The position numbers were made by a program, and so were the translations under genes. A stretch of 64,000 nt of DNA from JBJXHN01 sp046233135. Its GTDB lineage: Bacteria > Pseudomonadota > Alphaproteobacteria > Rhodospirillales > Rhodospirillaceae. The notes beneath the pieces were generated by a model. That model had not been told where the DNA came from, made no database searches, and saw only the letters and a list, made by a program, of their open reading frames with translations. Shown one piece after another: positions 16,526 through 25,184 of this stretch (position 1 is its first letter; every line of letters begins with the position of its first letter). The stretch lies in contig JBJXHN010000006.1 in the NCBI GenBank assembly GCA_046233135.1, positions 62,001-126,000 on the forward strand. Reading direction: 5' to 3'.

Positions 16526-17650
16526 ATGACCGATTCCGCGACTTCCGCGACCACCTTGCCCCTGCCAGGCAGCACGACGTCCCGGTTCGCCGCCGGACGC
16601 GGCCTGCTGGGGCTGCTCAACGGCCCGCAGACCATGGGGCGGGGGAAGGGGTTCTGGGGCGGCTTTTCCGCTGTCGTCCTGCTGGCCGTGCTGTTCCCCC
16701 TGGTCAGCGACGGCTGGACGGTGGGCAATACGGCCTATTTCTTCACCTGGACCTTCATGGCCATGGGCCTCAGCCTGATCTGGGGCCACGGGGGGACGTT
16801 GAGCTTCGGCCAGACCGCCTTCTTCGGCCTGTCGGGCTATGCCTACGGGGTGCTGACCATCAACCTGGGCACGGCCTACGGCCTGACCTTCGGTGCTCTG
16901 CTGCTGGCGGTGGCCGGATCGGCGCTGTTCGCCGCCGTGCTCGGCTACTTCCTGTTCTATGGCGGCATCAACGGCGTTTTCCTGGGCATCGTCACCCTGT
17001 CGGTGACCCTGGTCTTCGAGACCTTCATGGCCCAGACCGCCGGTCCCGAATGGACCGTGGGTACGGCGCGGCTGAACGGCTTTAACGGCATGAGCGGCAT
17101 GCCGCCCCTGACCGTGCCGTGGTTCGGCGGCGATGTGGCGCTCTATGCCGACGTTCCGCTGTACTATCTGCTGCTGGCTGCCGTGGTGGTCTGTTACCTG
17201 GGCCTGCGGATGCTGGTGAACTCCCGTTTCGGCAACGTATTGGTGGCCATCCGCGAAAACCCCCAGCGGGCGGAGATGCTGGGATATGACGTGCGCCGCT
17301 ATCAGCTGGGGGCCTTTGTCATCGGCAGTGCGCTGGCTGGCCTGTCCGGGGTCTTCTACACCGCCTGGGGCCAGTACATCACCCCCAACTCCATGGGCCT
17401 GACATCGGCCGCTCTGCCGATCATCTGGGTGGCCGTGGGCGGGCGGAAGGACCTGACCGCGACCCTGGTGGGAACCCTGGCGGTGCTGTTCGTCTTCCAG
17501 TGGCTGACCATCTACGGCAGCCAGTATGCCCTGGTGGTGATGGGAGCGCTGCTGCTGGTGACCGTGACCGTCTCGCCGCAGGGACTGGTGCCGGCGGTGG
17601 TCGATCTCGCCCGATGGACCCACAGGCGGACGGGGAGGACCGGCCGATGA
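16526..17650 (+). CDS. Amide/urea-type ABC transporter permease 2 (LivM/UrtC family)
   Basis: A 374-residue inner-membrane permease. An N-terminal extension of about 45 residues precedes the first membrane segment. LivM-type motifs include WGHGGTLSFGQTAFFGLSGY, VAIRENPQRAEMLGYDVRRY and SALAGLSGVFYTAWGQYITP. The start at 16526 (MTDSATSATT) is the best-placed ATG, with GAGG upstream. The stop overlaps the next start (ATGA), indicating coupling to the ATPase subunit. Confidence 0.9.
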   Translation: MTDSATSATTLPLPGSTTSRFAAGRGLLGLLNGPQTMGRGKGFWGGFSAVVLLAVLFPLVSDGWTVGNTAYFFTWTFMAMGLSLIWGHGGTLSFGQTAFFGLSGYAYGVLTINLGTAYGLTFGALLLAVAGSALFAAVLGYFLFYGGINGVFLGIVTLSVTLVFETFMAQTAGPEWTVGTARLNGFNGMSGMPPLTVPWFGGDVALYADVPLYYLLLAAVVVCYLGLRMLVNSRFGNVLVAIRENPQRAEMLGYDVRRYQLGAFVIGSALAGLSGVFYTAWGQYITPNSMGLTSAALPIIWVAVGGRKDLTATLVGTLAVLFVFQWLTIYGSQYALVVMGALLLVTVTVSPQGLVPAVVDLARWTHRRTGRTGR

Positions 17651-18369
17651 GCGCCCTGCTGCATATCCAGGACCTCCAGAAAAGCTTCGGCGGGGTCCAC
17701 GTTGCCCGCAACATCAACTTCGACCTGAAACCCGGAGAGATCCATTGCCTGATCGGCCCCAACGGGGCGGGCAAGTCGTCGTTCTTCCGGCTGGTGCTGG
17801 GGGAATACGCGCCCGGCGGCGGATCCATCTGGTTCGAGAACAAGGACATCACCGCCCTGCGCTCTTCGGAGCGGATCCGCCGGGGGATCAGCGTCAAGTT
17901 CCAGGTCCCCGGCGTGTTCCAGGAACTGAGCGTGCGGCAGAACGCCCTGATCGCCTTGCAGCGGCTGCACAAGGGAGCGGAGCTGGAAGAGGAGATCGAC
18001 CGGATCCTAAGCTTCACCGGTCTGGACGCCGAGGCCGGCACCCTGGCCGGCAACTTGTCCCACGGCCAGAAGCAATGGCTGGAGATCGGCATGGCGGTCA
18101 GCCTGAAGCCCAAGCTGCTGATGCTCGACGAGCCGACGGCGGGCATGTCGCCGGAGGAAACCCACCAGACCGGCGAGATGATCCACGCGCTGAACGCCCG
18201 CGGCATGAGCGTGCTGGCCGTGGAGCACGACATGTCCTTCGTCCGGCAGATCGCCCAGCGGGTCACGGTGCTGCACTTCGGCGCGATCTTCGCCCAGGGC
18301 ACCATTGACGACATCGTCGCCGACGACCGGGTGGCGGAAATCTACCTGGGGAAAAGCCATGGACACTGA
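17647..18369 (+). CDS. Amide/urea-type ABC transporter ATPase 1 (LivG/UrtD family)
   Basis: A 240-residue nucleotide-binding subunit. Walker A is GPNGAGKSSFF (about residues 37-47), the signature is LSHGQKQWLEIGMA, Walker B LLMLDEPTAGMSPEET, and the switch histidine lies in VEHDM. The signature form LSHGQKQ is typical of the urea/amide subgroup rather than LivG. It overlaps both neighbours (ATGA upstream, 11 bases with the next gene). Confidence 0.92.
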   Translation: MSALLHIQDLQKSFGGVHVARNINFDLKPGEIHCLIGPNGAGKSSFFRLVLGEYAPGGGSIWFENKDITALRSSERIRRGISVKFQVPGVFQELSVRQNALIALQRLHKGAELEEEIDRILSFTGLDAEAGTLAGNLSHGQKQWLEIGMAVSLKPKLLMLDEPTAGMSPEETHQTGEMIHALNARGMSVLAVEHDMSFVRQIAQRVTVLHFGAIFAQGTIDDIVADDRVAEIYLGKSHGH

Positions 18370-19072
18370 ACCGTTCCTCGACGTCGCCGGCCTGCGGTCC
18401 GGTTATGGCGGCAAGCCCGTGCTGCAAGGGGTGGACCTGCGCCTGAACCAGGGAGAGATCGTCGCGGTTATCGGCCGCAACGGGGTGGGCAAAAGCACCC
18501 TGATGCGATCCCTGATCGGCCTGCTGGACCGCACCGACGGGATGATCCGCCTGAAGGGCCGGGATATCTCGGTCCTGCCCGCCCACCAACGAGCGCGCCA
18601 GGGTATCGGCTATATTCCCCAGGGCCGGGACGTGTTTCCGCGCATGACCGTGCTGGAAAACCTGCGGGTGGGCGAACGCCTGCTGCGCGGCGATACACCC
18701 GCCGACTACGACCGGGTCTACGGTTTCTTCCCGATCCTCAAGGAACGGGGGCGCCAGAAGGCCGGCACCCTGTCGGGCGGCCAGCAGCAGCAGCTGGCCA
18801 TCGGCCGGGTGCTGATCGGCGGCCCGGACCTGATCCTGCTGGATGAGCCCTCGGAAGGGATCCAGCCGAACATCGTGCAAAGCATCGGCGACAACATCCG
18901 TGCCCTGAACCATGGCCTGGGCCTGACCGTTCTGTTCGTGGAGCAGAACGTGGACATGATCACCTCGATCGCCCAGCGTGCCTACGTCATGGACAAGGGC
19001 CGCATCATCGCCGAGCTGACCCGCGAGGACCTGCACGACCCCGCCATTATCCGCCGGCATTTGTCGGTCTGA
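18359..19072 (+). CDS. Amide/urea-type ABC transporter ATPase 2 (LivF/UrtE family)
   Basis: A 237-residue nucleotide-binding subunit. Walker A is GRNGVGKSTLMRSLIGLL, the Q-loop region is GIGYIPQGRDVFPRMTVLEN, the signature LSGGQQQQLAIGRVL, and Walker B LILLDEPSEGIQPNI, followed by VEQNVD with Gln in place of the usual switch histidine, as is normal in LivF proteins. The start at 18359 lies inside the end of the upstream ATPase gene. It completes a five-component importer. Confidence 0.92.
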   Translation: MDTEPFLDVAGLRSGYGGKPVLQGVDLRLNQGEIVAVIGRNGVGKSTLMRSLIGLLDRTDGMIRLKGRDISVLPAHQRARQGIGYIPQGRDVFPRMTVLENLRVGERLLRGDTPADYDRVYGFFPILKERGRQKAGTLSGGQQQQLAIGRVLIGGPDLILLDEPSEGIQPNIVQSIGDNIRALNHGLGLTVLFVEQNVDMITSIAQRAYVMDKGRIIAELTREDLHDPAIIRRHLSV

Positions 19073-19112
19073 AGGGGGTCTTTCCCCGTTTTCTTTTCCC
19101 ATGGAGATATCG

Positions 19113-20099
19113 ATGAGCTGGTTGACTTCTTCCATCATGGCCCGTCGGGGCGTCGGCGCGGACCGGGATCCGGTGGTCCACAGCCTGACCGAGGAAGCAC
19201 AGGGAACCTATCACTACACCATCGGTCCCTACTCGACGCCCGTGCTGGGTATCCGCCCCGGTGACCGGGTGATCGTCGAAACCCGCGATGCCTTCGAAGG
19301 CGCCATCCAAAGCGAGGACGACAAGCCCAGCGAGAAGCTGAAGATGCCCTTCCTCAATCCCCAGAACGGCCCGATCATGGTCGAAGGGGCAGAGAAGGGC
19401 GACGTGCTGGCCGTCCATATCGAAAGCATGGCGCCCCGGGGCGAGGATCCGCACGGCACCTGCTGCATGATCCCGGAATTCGGTGCCCTGACCGGGACCG
19501 ACCAGACCGCCATGCTCAATGACCCCCTGCCGGAGAAAGTGCACCGGGTTAAGGTGGATCACGAGCATGTCTACTGGTCCGACCGGGTGACGCTGCCCTA
19601 CAAGCCCCATATCGGTACCCTGAGCTGTTCGCCGGAGATCGATTCCATCAACTCCCTGACCCCGGACAACCACGGCGGCAATATGGATCTGCCGGACATG
19701 GGGCCGGGCAGCATCACCTATCTGCCGGTGCGCGCCCCGGGGGGCCGGCTGTTCATCGGCGACGGCCACGCCTGCCAGGGGGACGGAGAGGTCTGCGGGG
19801 TCGCCGTGGAATATCCCACCACCACCACCATCCGCGTCGACTTGATCAAAAGCTGGGCCATCAAGTGGCCCCGCCTGGAAAACGAAGACGTGATCATGGC
19901 CATCGGCAGCGCCCGCCCGCTGGAAGACGCCACCCGCATCGCCTATCGCGAGCTGGTGCGCTGGATGGCGGCGGATTACGGCTTCGATCAGTGGGACGCC
20001 TACATGATGCTGTCCCAATGCGGCCGGGTGCGGCTGGGGAACTTCGTCGATCCCAAGTACACGGTCGGTGCGGCGATCCGGAAAGAGCTGCTGCTTTAG
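19113..20099 (+). CDS. fmdA: Acetamidase/formamidase (FmdA/AmdA family)
   Basis: This enzyme hydrolyses formamide or acetamide to the acid and ammonium. The 328-residue protein has FmdA_AmdA family features: an early HYTIGPYSTPVLGIRPGDRV, FLNPQNGPIMVEGAEKGDVL with Asn and Gly-Pro turns, HIGTLSCSPEIDSINSLTPD, DNHGGNMDLPDMGPGSITYL and FIGDGHACQGDGEVCG. The start is placed at the ATG at 19113 because GGAG sits six bases ahead of it; an ATG at 19101 would add four residues. It is about 80 residues shorter than the FmdA of methylotrophs. Which amide it prefers cannot be told. Confidence 0.88.
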   Translation: MSWLTSSIMARRGVGADRDPVVHSLTEEAQGTYHYTIGPYSTPVLGIRPGDRVIVETRDAFEGAIQSEDDKPSEKLKMPFLNPQNGPIMVEGAEKGDVLAVHIESMAPRGEDPHGTCCMIPEFGALTGTDQTAMLNDPLPEKVHRVKVDHEHVYWSDRVTLPYKPHIGTLSCSPEIDSINSLTPDNHGGNMDLPDMGPGSITYLPVRAPGGRLFIGDGHACQGDGEVCGVAVEYPTTTTIRVDLIKSWAIKWPRLENEDVIMAIGSARPLEDATRIAYRELVRWMAADYGFDQWDAYMMLSQCGRVRLGNFVDPKYTVGAAIRKELLL

Positions 20100-20227
20100 C
20101 TCTCTCCCCCTCTGCGCACCTGCCTTTCCACTTTCTTCACCCATCCCCCTCCCTTCGTCACCGCCGCGAGCGGTCGGGGGGAGACCGGGACCGGTTTGCC
20201 CTGTGCTTTGGAAAAAAGGAGCCTGTC

Positions 20228-21196
20228 ATGGCTGTCGGAACGATCAGCTCCAGCGCCGATGCGGTCGGCGTCGCCGTGGTCAACTACCAGATCCCCATTT
20301 GCGAGAATTACGAAGACGTGCTGGCCAACGCCCGGCGCATCGCCGGCATGGTCGATGGCATCAAGACCGGCTATCCGGGACTGGACCTGGTGATCTTCCC
20401 CGAGTATTCCACCAACGGTTTCCATCCCACGAAGTGGCGCGACTACACAACGACCCTGGACGGCCCGGAGATTGCGGCCTTTTCGGAGGCCTGCAAGCGC
20501 AACAAGGTCTACGGCGTGTTCTCACTGACCGGCGAGAAGCACCCGGACGGCAAGAACCCCTACAACACCATGGTCATGCTGAACGACCGGGGCGAGATCG
20601 CCATGGTCTACCGCAAGATCTTTCCCTGGATGCCGGTGGAGCCCTGGACGGCGGGCAGCGAGACCGTGGTGGCCGAGGGGCCGAAGGGGCTGAAGGTCGG
20701 GGGGATCATCTGCTATGACGGCAACTTCCCCGAAGTGGTGCGCGATACGGTGATGAAGGGCGCGGAACTGATCATCCGCATCCAGGGCTACCCCTATCCC
20801 GCCTGGGAGCAGACCCGCTTCGTCAACCAGACCCGGGCGTGGGAGAATCTGGCCTATCTGGCCTGCGCCAACCTGACCGGATCCAACGGCGTCTATTCCT
20901 TCTACGGCAAATCGGGGGTCGTCGACTTCGACGGTCGCTACATGGCCGAAGCGGCCAACGGCGCCGACGAGGTGATCTACGCCACCTTGCCCATCAGCCC
21001 CCTGCGCGATGCCCGCCGCAGCTGGACGTCGGAAAACCACGTCTACGACCTGATCCACCGGGGATATGTGTCCGAACCCGGGGGCGGGCAGACGGAGATG
21101 CCCTTCGACTTCTACAAGACCTGGGCAGCGGATCCGGAAAAGGCCCGCAGCATCATCCACGGGCTGTCGCGGCCCACGGATGCGGTCGACGGATAG
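20228..21196 (+). CDS. Aliphatic amidase/formamidase of the nitrilase superfamily (AmiE/AmiF type)
   Basis: This enzyme hydrolyses short amides to acid and ammonium with a Glu-Lys-Cys active site. The 322-residue protein shows VIFPEYST (Glu), MVYRKIFPWMPVEPW (Lys) and GGIICYDGNFPE (nucleophile Cys), so the catalytic set is complete. The N-terminal part (GTISSSADAVGVAVVNYQIP) looks like AmiE; the middle (GYPGLDLVIFPEYSTNGF, NKVYGVFSLTGE) is closer to AmiF formamidase. The length is slightly below both. AAAAGGAG is the ribosome-binding site. It ends the amide operon, 29 bases before a convergent gene. Confidence 0.9.
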   Translation: MAVGTISSSADAVGVAVVNYQIPICENYEDVLANARRIAGMVDGIKTGYPGLDLVIFPEYSTNGFHPTKWRDYTTTLDGPEIAAFSEACKRNKVYGVFSLTGEKHPDGKNPYNTMVMLNDRGEIAMVYRKIFPWMPVEPWTAGSETVVAEGPKGLKVGGIICYDGNFPEVVRDTVMKGAELIIRIQGYPYPAWEQTRFVNQTRAWENLAYLACANLTGSNGVYSFYGKSGVVDFDGRYMAEAANGADEVIYATLPISPLRDARRSWTSENHVYDLIHRGYVSEPGGGQTEMPFDFYKTWAADPEKARSIIHGLSRPTDAVDG

Positions 21197-21211
21197 CGGC
21201 GGTCCGGCTCA

Positions 21212-21238
21212 GCCGGCGCGGGACCCTACTGCGCCGGC
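21212..21238. terminator. Hairpin between convergent amidase and SPFH genes
   Basis: GCCGGCGC at 21212-21219 pairs with GCGCCGGC at 21231-21238 around an 11-base loop. There is no T-run. It overlaps the stop codon of the minus-strand gene and could serve both directions. Confidence 0.4.
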
Positions 21239-22437
21239 GGGGCCGTTCCTTCCGGCGGCACCTGTGGATCCACGGTCGTGGGTTCGCGGTCCGCCGGTAT
21301 TGGGGTTACCGGCGGCAAGGGTTGCGCCGGCGCGATGGCGGGGGGACGCAGGGTGGATTCCTCAGCCGGGCTGGTGGGCCGGGCATAGGGATCCGGAAAC
21401 GGTGCAGCCCCGTCCGGGGTTTCCGTCGCACCGGGCAGGCCTGTGGCCTCTTCTCCTATTTGCGGACTGGGTCCAACCGGGGCTGCCAGGGCACCGGTCA
21501 CGGGGGCGGAGCGGGACAGGTCGTCGTTGCCGGTGTTCAGGATCACCGGCAGACCGTCGCTGCCCCCGATGATGATGGTCTTGGCGTTGGGCGAGTTGGC
21601 GAAGGCCTTGGTTGCCTCGATGCCGCGCAGGCGCAGGTATTCGGGGGTGATGCTGCGGGCCACCGTGTCCTGGAAGTCCCGTACCCCGGCCGCCTCGATG
21701 CGTTTGCGATCGCTTTCCTTTTTCTCCCGCGCCAGACGGAAGTCGTACTCCTGCATGATCTGCTGCTGTTCTATCTTGCGTTCGATGGCCTGTTTCACCA
21801 GGGCCGGCAGGCTGATGCCGCTGACCATGACCTCTTCCACCCGGATCAGCGGAATGTCGAGCGTGTCCTTGCCCTCGATCAAGTTGGCCGGCGGGGTGTC
21901 GAAAGCCAGGGTCGCGGCATTGATCAGGAAGTTCTGGATATCCCGGCGGAAGAAGGAATAGAACTCCTCCGGGTCATGCTGAGAGACGAACTCGTAGACC
22001 AGATTGGCGATTTTGGGATAGACGAGAACCTCGCCCACCCGGTGGCCGGCCAGCTTCTGCACATAGCCCGCCGCTGGCGGGTTGATGCGATAGCGCACGG
22101 CCACCGTCACGCCCATTTGCAGGCCGTTGGCCGACAGGGCGTCGTAGACCCGGGTATCGGTGGTCAGGCGGACGTCGTACAGTTCCAGCCGGTTCCAGGG
22201 CAGCACCACGTTCAGCCCTTCGCCATAGACCGTATCGGTCTTGGTCCCGTCGCCGAAGCGTTCCCACAGCACGCCCACATGGCCCGGCGGCACGTCGATG
22301 AAGATCTCCGGCGCCAGGGCGATCATGGTCAGAAGGGTGCTGAGGCAGAGGGCATAGATCGAGATCGAGTGGCGGTGTATCCACGCGACCACCCGATTGA
22401 CCTCTTTCATGTTCTTCTGGTCGGTCTTGTCCGTCAT
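21226..22437 (-). CDS. SPFH/band-7 domain membrane protein
   Basis: A 403-residue protein. One N-terminal membrane segment (ISIYALCLSTLLTMIALAPE) is followed by a prohibitin/HflC-like SPFH domain (VPPGHVGVLWERFGDGT, YGEGLNVVLPWNRLELYDVR, VAVRYRINP). A charged helical region (IERKIEQQQIMQEYDFRLAR) then leads to TPEYLRLRGIEATKAFANSP and a Pro/Ala/Thr-rich low-complexity tail of about 110 residues. SPFH proteins form oligomeric membrane scaffolds that often regulate proteases; the specific role here is unknown. The ATG at 22437 is preferred to a GTG seven codons upstream. Confidence 0.85.
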   Translation of the reverse strand: MTDKTDQKNMKEVNRVVAWIHRHSISIYALCLSTLLTMIALAPEIFIDVPPGHVGVLWERFGDGTKTDTVYGEGLNVVLPWNRLELYDVRLTTDTRVYDALSANGLQMGVTVAVRYRINPPAAGYVQKLAGHRVGEVLVYPKIANLVYEFVSQHDPEEFYSFFRRDIQNFLINAATLAFDTPPANLIEGKDTLDIPLIRVEEVMVSGISLPALVKQAIERKIEQQQIMQEYDFRLAREKKESDRKRIEAAGVRDFQDTVARSITPEYLRLRGIEATKAFANSPNAKTIIIGGSDGLPVILNTGNDDLSRSAPVTGALAAPVGPSPQIGEEATGLPGATETPDGAAPFPDPYARPTSPAEESTLRPPAIAPAQPLPPVTPIPADREPTTVDPQVPPEGTAPPAQ

Positions 22438-22465
22438 CGGGCGACGGCTCCCGAACACTGAGGAG

Positions 22466-22663
22466 TCATCGTACCCTCAGCTTGGACAGCTTTTCGCGCA
22501 GGCGCGCATTGGGGCGACCGACGGCCTGGATGATGAAATCCAGAAGCGGCGTGATCGCCACCGCCAGCAGGAAATGGCCGATAAAGCCTATGGTGGTGTT
22601 GCGTCCCATAACCCCGCACAGCAGGCAGGCCAGAAGATATAGGACGACAGCGATACCGATCAT
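22466..22663 (-). CDS. Small two-helix membrane protein, unknown function
   Basis: A 65-residue protein starting MIGIAVVLYLLACLLCGVMG, with a second hydrophobic stretch (TIGFIGHFLLAVAITPLLDF) and a basic C-terminus (PNARLREKLSKLRVR). It lies 28 bases upstream of the SPFH gene on the same strand and is probably co-transcribed with it, so it may be a partner of the scaffold. I do not recognise a named family. Being short, it could in principle be spurious, but its clear membrane topology and operon position favour a real gene. Confidence 0.65.
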   Translation of the reverse strand: MIGIAVVLYLLACLLCGVMGRNTTIGFIGHFLLAVAITPLLDFIIQAVGRPNARLREKLSKLRVR

Positions 22664-22722
22664 GACCCTGTTCCACTTGTTCTTCGAAGACGATGGCGGC
22701 GGAGGCGGGGACCCCGGCCGGA

Positions 22723-23328
22723 TCAGGCTGCGGCCGAGGCGGTGTCGGACGTGCCGCCGATATCCTTGAACGGCTTTTTCCGGGCTTCGGCGAACGTGCG
22801 CTGGAACAGGCCCTTGACCTTGTTTACGTCAAAGCTCAGCAGCGTCCCGCCCGAGGCGAAATGATGCTGGAACACCTTGCCCACCGCGTAGGTGAAGGCC
22901 GCGCCGAATGCCGGCTGGGTGCCCAGCCGTACGGCCGTGCCGACTACCGGCATGCTGGCCTTCAGCGCCAGCAGCGCCCCCGACCCCAGCAGGCCATTGC
23001 TCAGCATGGTCGGGGCCACGCTGGTCATCAGGGTCGACACCGCCGACCGCCCGATATCGGCGCGGAAATCGGTGCCGTAGACTTTCGACAGGTCGCGGAT
23101 CAGCTTCAGCTGCACGGCCATCAGCGCGGCGGTGTCCATGAATATGATCGGGATCACGCCGGTCGCGGCTGCCAGATAGACATTGTGGCGCACCACCGTG
23201 TTGGCATGGGCGGCCCGGGCCTCGGCCACCGGATCGGACAGGGCCGTACCGCGGGCCGGCGGCGGTTCCATGAAGGGGACATCGGCGGCGGGCTTGGTGC
23301 GGGCAGTGGTCCCGGAAGTGTCGCTCAT
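22723..23328 (-). CDS. DUF697-like membrane protein
   Basis: A 201-residue protein. The first 50 residues are polar and Pro-rich. It then has hydrophobic segments LAAATGVIPIIFMDTAALMA and PTMLSNGLLGSGALLALKAS, with LIRDLSKVYGTDFRADIGRS between them. This pattern matches DUF697-type proteins associated with small GTPases and membranes; the match is from memory of the family and is moderate. The start at 23328 follows GAGG. It lies 59 bases upstream of the small membrane protein on the same strand, so the three genes may form one operon. The function is unknown. Confidence 0.65.
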   Translation of the reverse strand: MSDTSGTTARTKPAADVPFMEPPPARGTALSDPVAEARAAHANTVVRHNVYLAAATGVIPIIFMDTAALMAVQLKLIRDLSKVYGTDFRADIGRSAVSTLMTSVAPTMLSNGLLGSGALLALKASMPVVGTAVRLGTQPAFGAAFTYAVGKVFQHHFASGGTLLSFDVNKVKGLFQRTFAEARKKPFKDIGGTSDTASAAA

Positions 23329-23513
23329 CGGTGGGCCTCTTGCGTGGATTGCGTGGCGTGGTGCGTCATCATCGATGCCTTTTCCCCCATCCCGTCCACC
23401 AAGTGACCACACAACCGCCGAGTCAAACGGCGCTTCCGATGGTATAGCGGGGCAGACCATACAGGTTGAAACTGTAGATCGCCAGGGATGTTGTTTGCGC
23501 TTCTAGGAATTTG

Positions 23514-25184
23514 TCATGAGCCCCCCGGCGCGTCTTGCGATGGGGGGGAGGACTGCGTTTCTCCGGGGTCTCGGACCGAGGCCACGCGGCCTTCTTCCAT
23601 GTGATAGACCCGGTCGGCGAGGTCGAACCAGCGGTCGTCGTGGGTGACGCAGATGACGATCTTGCCCTGGGCCTTGAAGGCGGGAAGGATCTCTTCATAG
23701 AATACCCGGCGGAAATGGGGATCCTGGTCGGCGGCCCATTCGTCGAAGACCAGGATAGGCTTGTCTTCCAGCTCGGCGACGATCAGCGCCAGACGCTTGC
23801 GCTGACCGGTGGACAGGGCGACCGTGCTGAAGGCGCCGTCGGTCACATGGACCTTGCCGGTCATCTCCAGCTCTTTCAGCAGGGTCTCCACCCGCTCGGA
23901 GTCCACGTCGGGGACCCCGTATATCCGCCGGGTCAGGTGGTAATCGGCGAAGATCGCCGAGAAGTGGTCGCGGTAGGCCTGCATCTGGGGCGGGGACACC
24001 GGCGTGCCGTCGACCAGCAGCCGGCCGCTGGCCACGGGGGCGAGGCCGGTGAGCAACCGCAGCATGGTGGACTTGCCCGACCCGTTGCCGCCGGTGACGA
24101 AGGTGATCTCGCCGGCGCGGAAGGTCAGATTGAGCGGCCCCACCGAGAACACCGGCCGGTCGTCGGCATCCGTATAGGAAAAGATGGCGTCTTCCAGAGC
24201 GATGGCCGTGGGCGGATCCAGGGGCTCGGCGGCGGCTTCGGCGGCATCGCGCATGGCCCGCTGCAGGGTGGCGGTGATGCTTTCCATGTTCGACAGGGCC
24301 ATTTCGGATTCCGTCACCATCGGCGTGACGTGGGCCAGGGTGCCGACGGGGCCGACGATGAACAGGGCGGCCATGGTGGCAGGCATCACCACATCGGCGT
24401 AACCCTTGGCGAACAGGGGCACGACGAAGACCATCAGGCCGATCAGGATGTAGAACATCGCCTGCATCAGGGCGAATTCCCAGCCCCACTGGGCCTTGGT
24501 GCGGCTTTTTACCCGGCGGGCTTCGGCGGAAAAGCCGCCCAGGTCGCTCACCAGGCCCTTGGCCCGTGTCGTGCTCATGCGCACTTCCTTGAAGCCGCGC
24601 AGCATTTCCGACAGGCCATCGAACACCCCCATCTCGGCGCCTATGGCATCGCGCATGGACTGCCCCAGCGCCCGCATTCGGGAATAGCGCACGATCAGCG
24701 CGATGGCGGCGAAGCCGAAAGCCAGGGCAAAGGCCGCCGGCGACAGCCAGGCCAGGTAGATGCCCAGGACCACCAGCATGATCGCCTGCTGCGCCCCGAT
24801 CACCAGAAACGGTACGCTGCGCACCAGGGTCTGGGTATCCTGGGTCAGGGCGTTGTACAGCCGGGCGCGGCCGATGCGTTCGAAGGCGATCAGATCGGCC
24901 GAGCGCACCGCATCGAACAGACGGACCCGCAGGCGGTGGATCATCTCCTCGGCGTCCTGCGAGGCCGTGACCAGAACGAAATTATGGCTGACCGCCGACA
25001 GGGTGACGGCGACGGCGAACATCAGCACCAGCATCTGGTCGATCTCGCCCTGTTCCGCCTTGCGGGCGGCGGCGTCGACGAAGGCGATGATCACGGTCGA
25101 GGACACGCCGGAAATCAATGCCATCCAGCCCAGGGACCACAGGTGTTCGGGGATTTCCTTCAGGATCAGGCGGATCAGGCGCAT
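23514..25184 (-). CDS. Cyclic peptide export ABC transporter, second copy (SyrD/PvdE type)
   Basis: A 556-residue fused membrane-ATPase half transporter. Hydrophobic segments run through the first 300 residues (MALISGVSSTVIIAFVDAAA and on). The ATPase domain has Walker A FVTGGNGSGKSTMLR, signature LSTGQRKRLALIVAEL, Walker B ILVFDEWAADQDP and CVTHDD. The DEWAADQDP box is characteristic of peptide-siderophore and lipopeptide exporters. It overlaps the upstream transporter gene by 10 bases and closes the leftward biosynthetic operon. It probably exports the NRPS/PKS product, perhaps as a heterodimer with its neighbour. Confidence 0.9.
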   Translation of the reverse strand: MRLIRLILKEIPEHLWSLGWMALISGVSSTVIIAFVDAAARKAEQGEIDQMLVLMFAVAVTLSAVSHNFVLVTASQDAEEMIHRLRVRLFDAVRSADLIAFERIGRARLYNALTQDTQTLVRSVPFLVIGAQQAIMLVVLGIYLAWLSPAAFALAFGFAAIALIVRYSRMRALGQSMRDAIGAEMGVFDGLSEMLRGFKEVRMSTTRAKGLVSDLGGFSAEARRVKSRTKAQWGWEFALMQAMFYILIGLMVFVVPLFAKGYADVVMPATMAALFIVGPVGTLAHVTPMVTESEMALSNMESITATLQRAMRDAAEAAAEPLDPPTAIALEDAIFSYTDADDRPVFSVGPLNLTFRAGEITFVTGGNGSGKSTMLRLLTGLAPVASGRLLVDGTPVSPPQMQAYRDHFSAIFADYHLTRRIYGVPDVDSERVETLLKELEMTGKVHVTDGAFSTVALSTGQRKRLALIVAELEDKPILVFDEWAADQDPHFRRVFYEEILPAFKAQGKIVICVTHDDRWFDLADRVYHMEEGRVASVRDPGETQSSPPSQDAPGGS

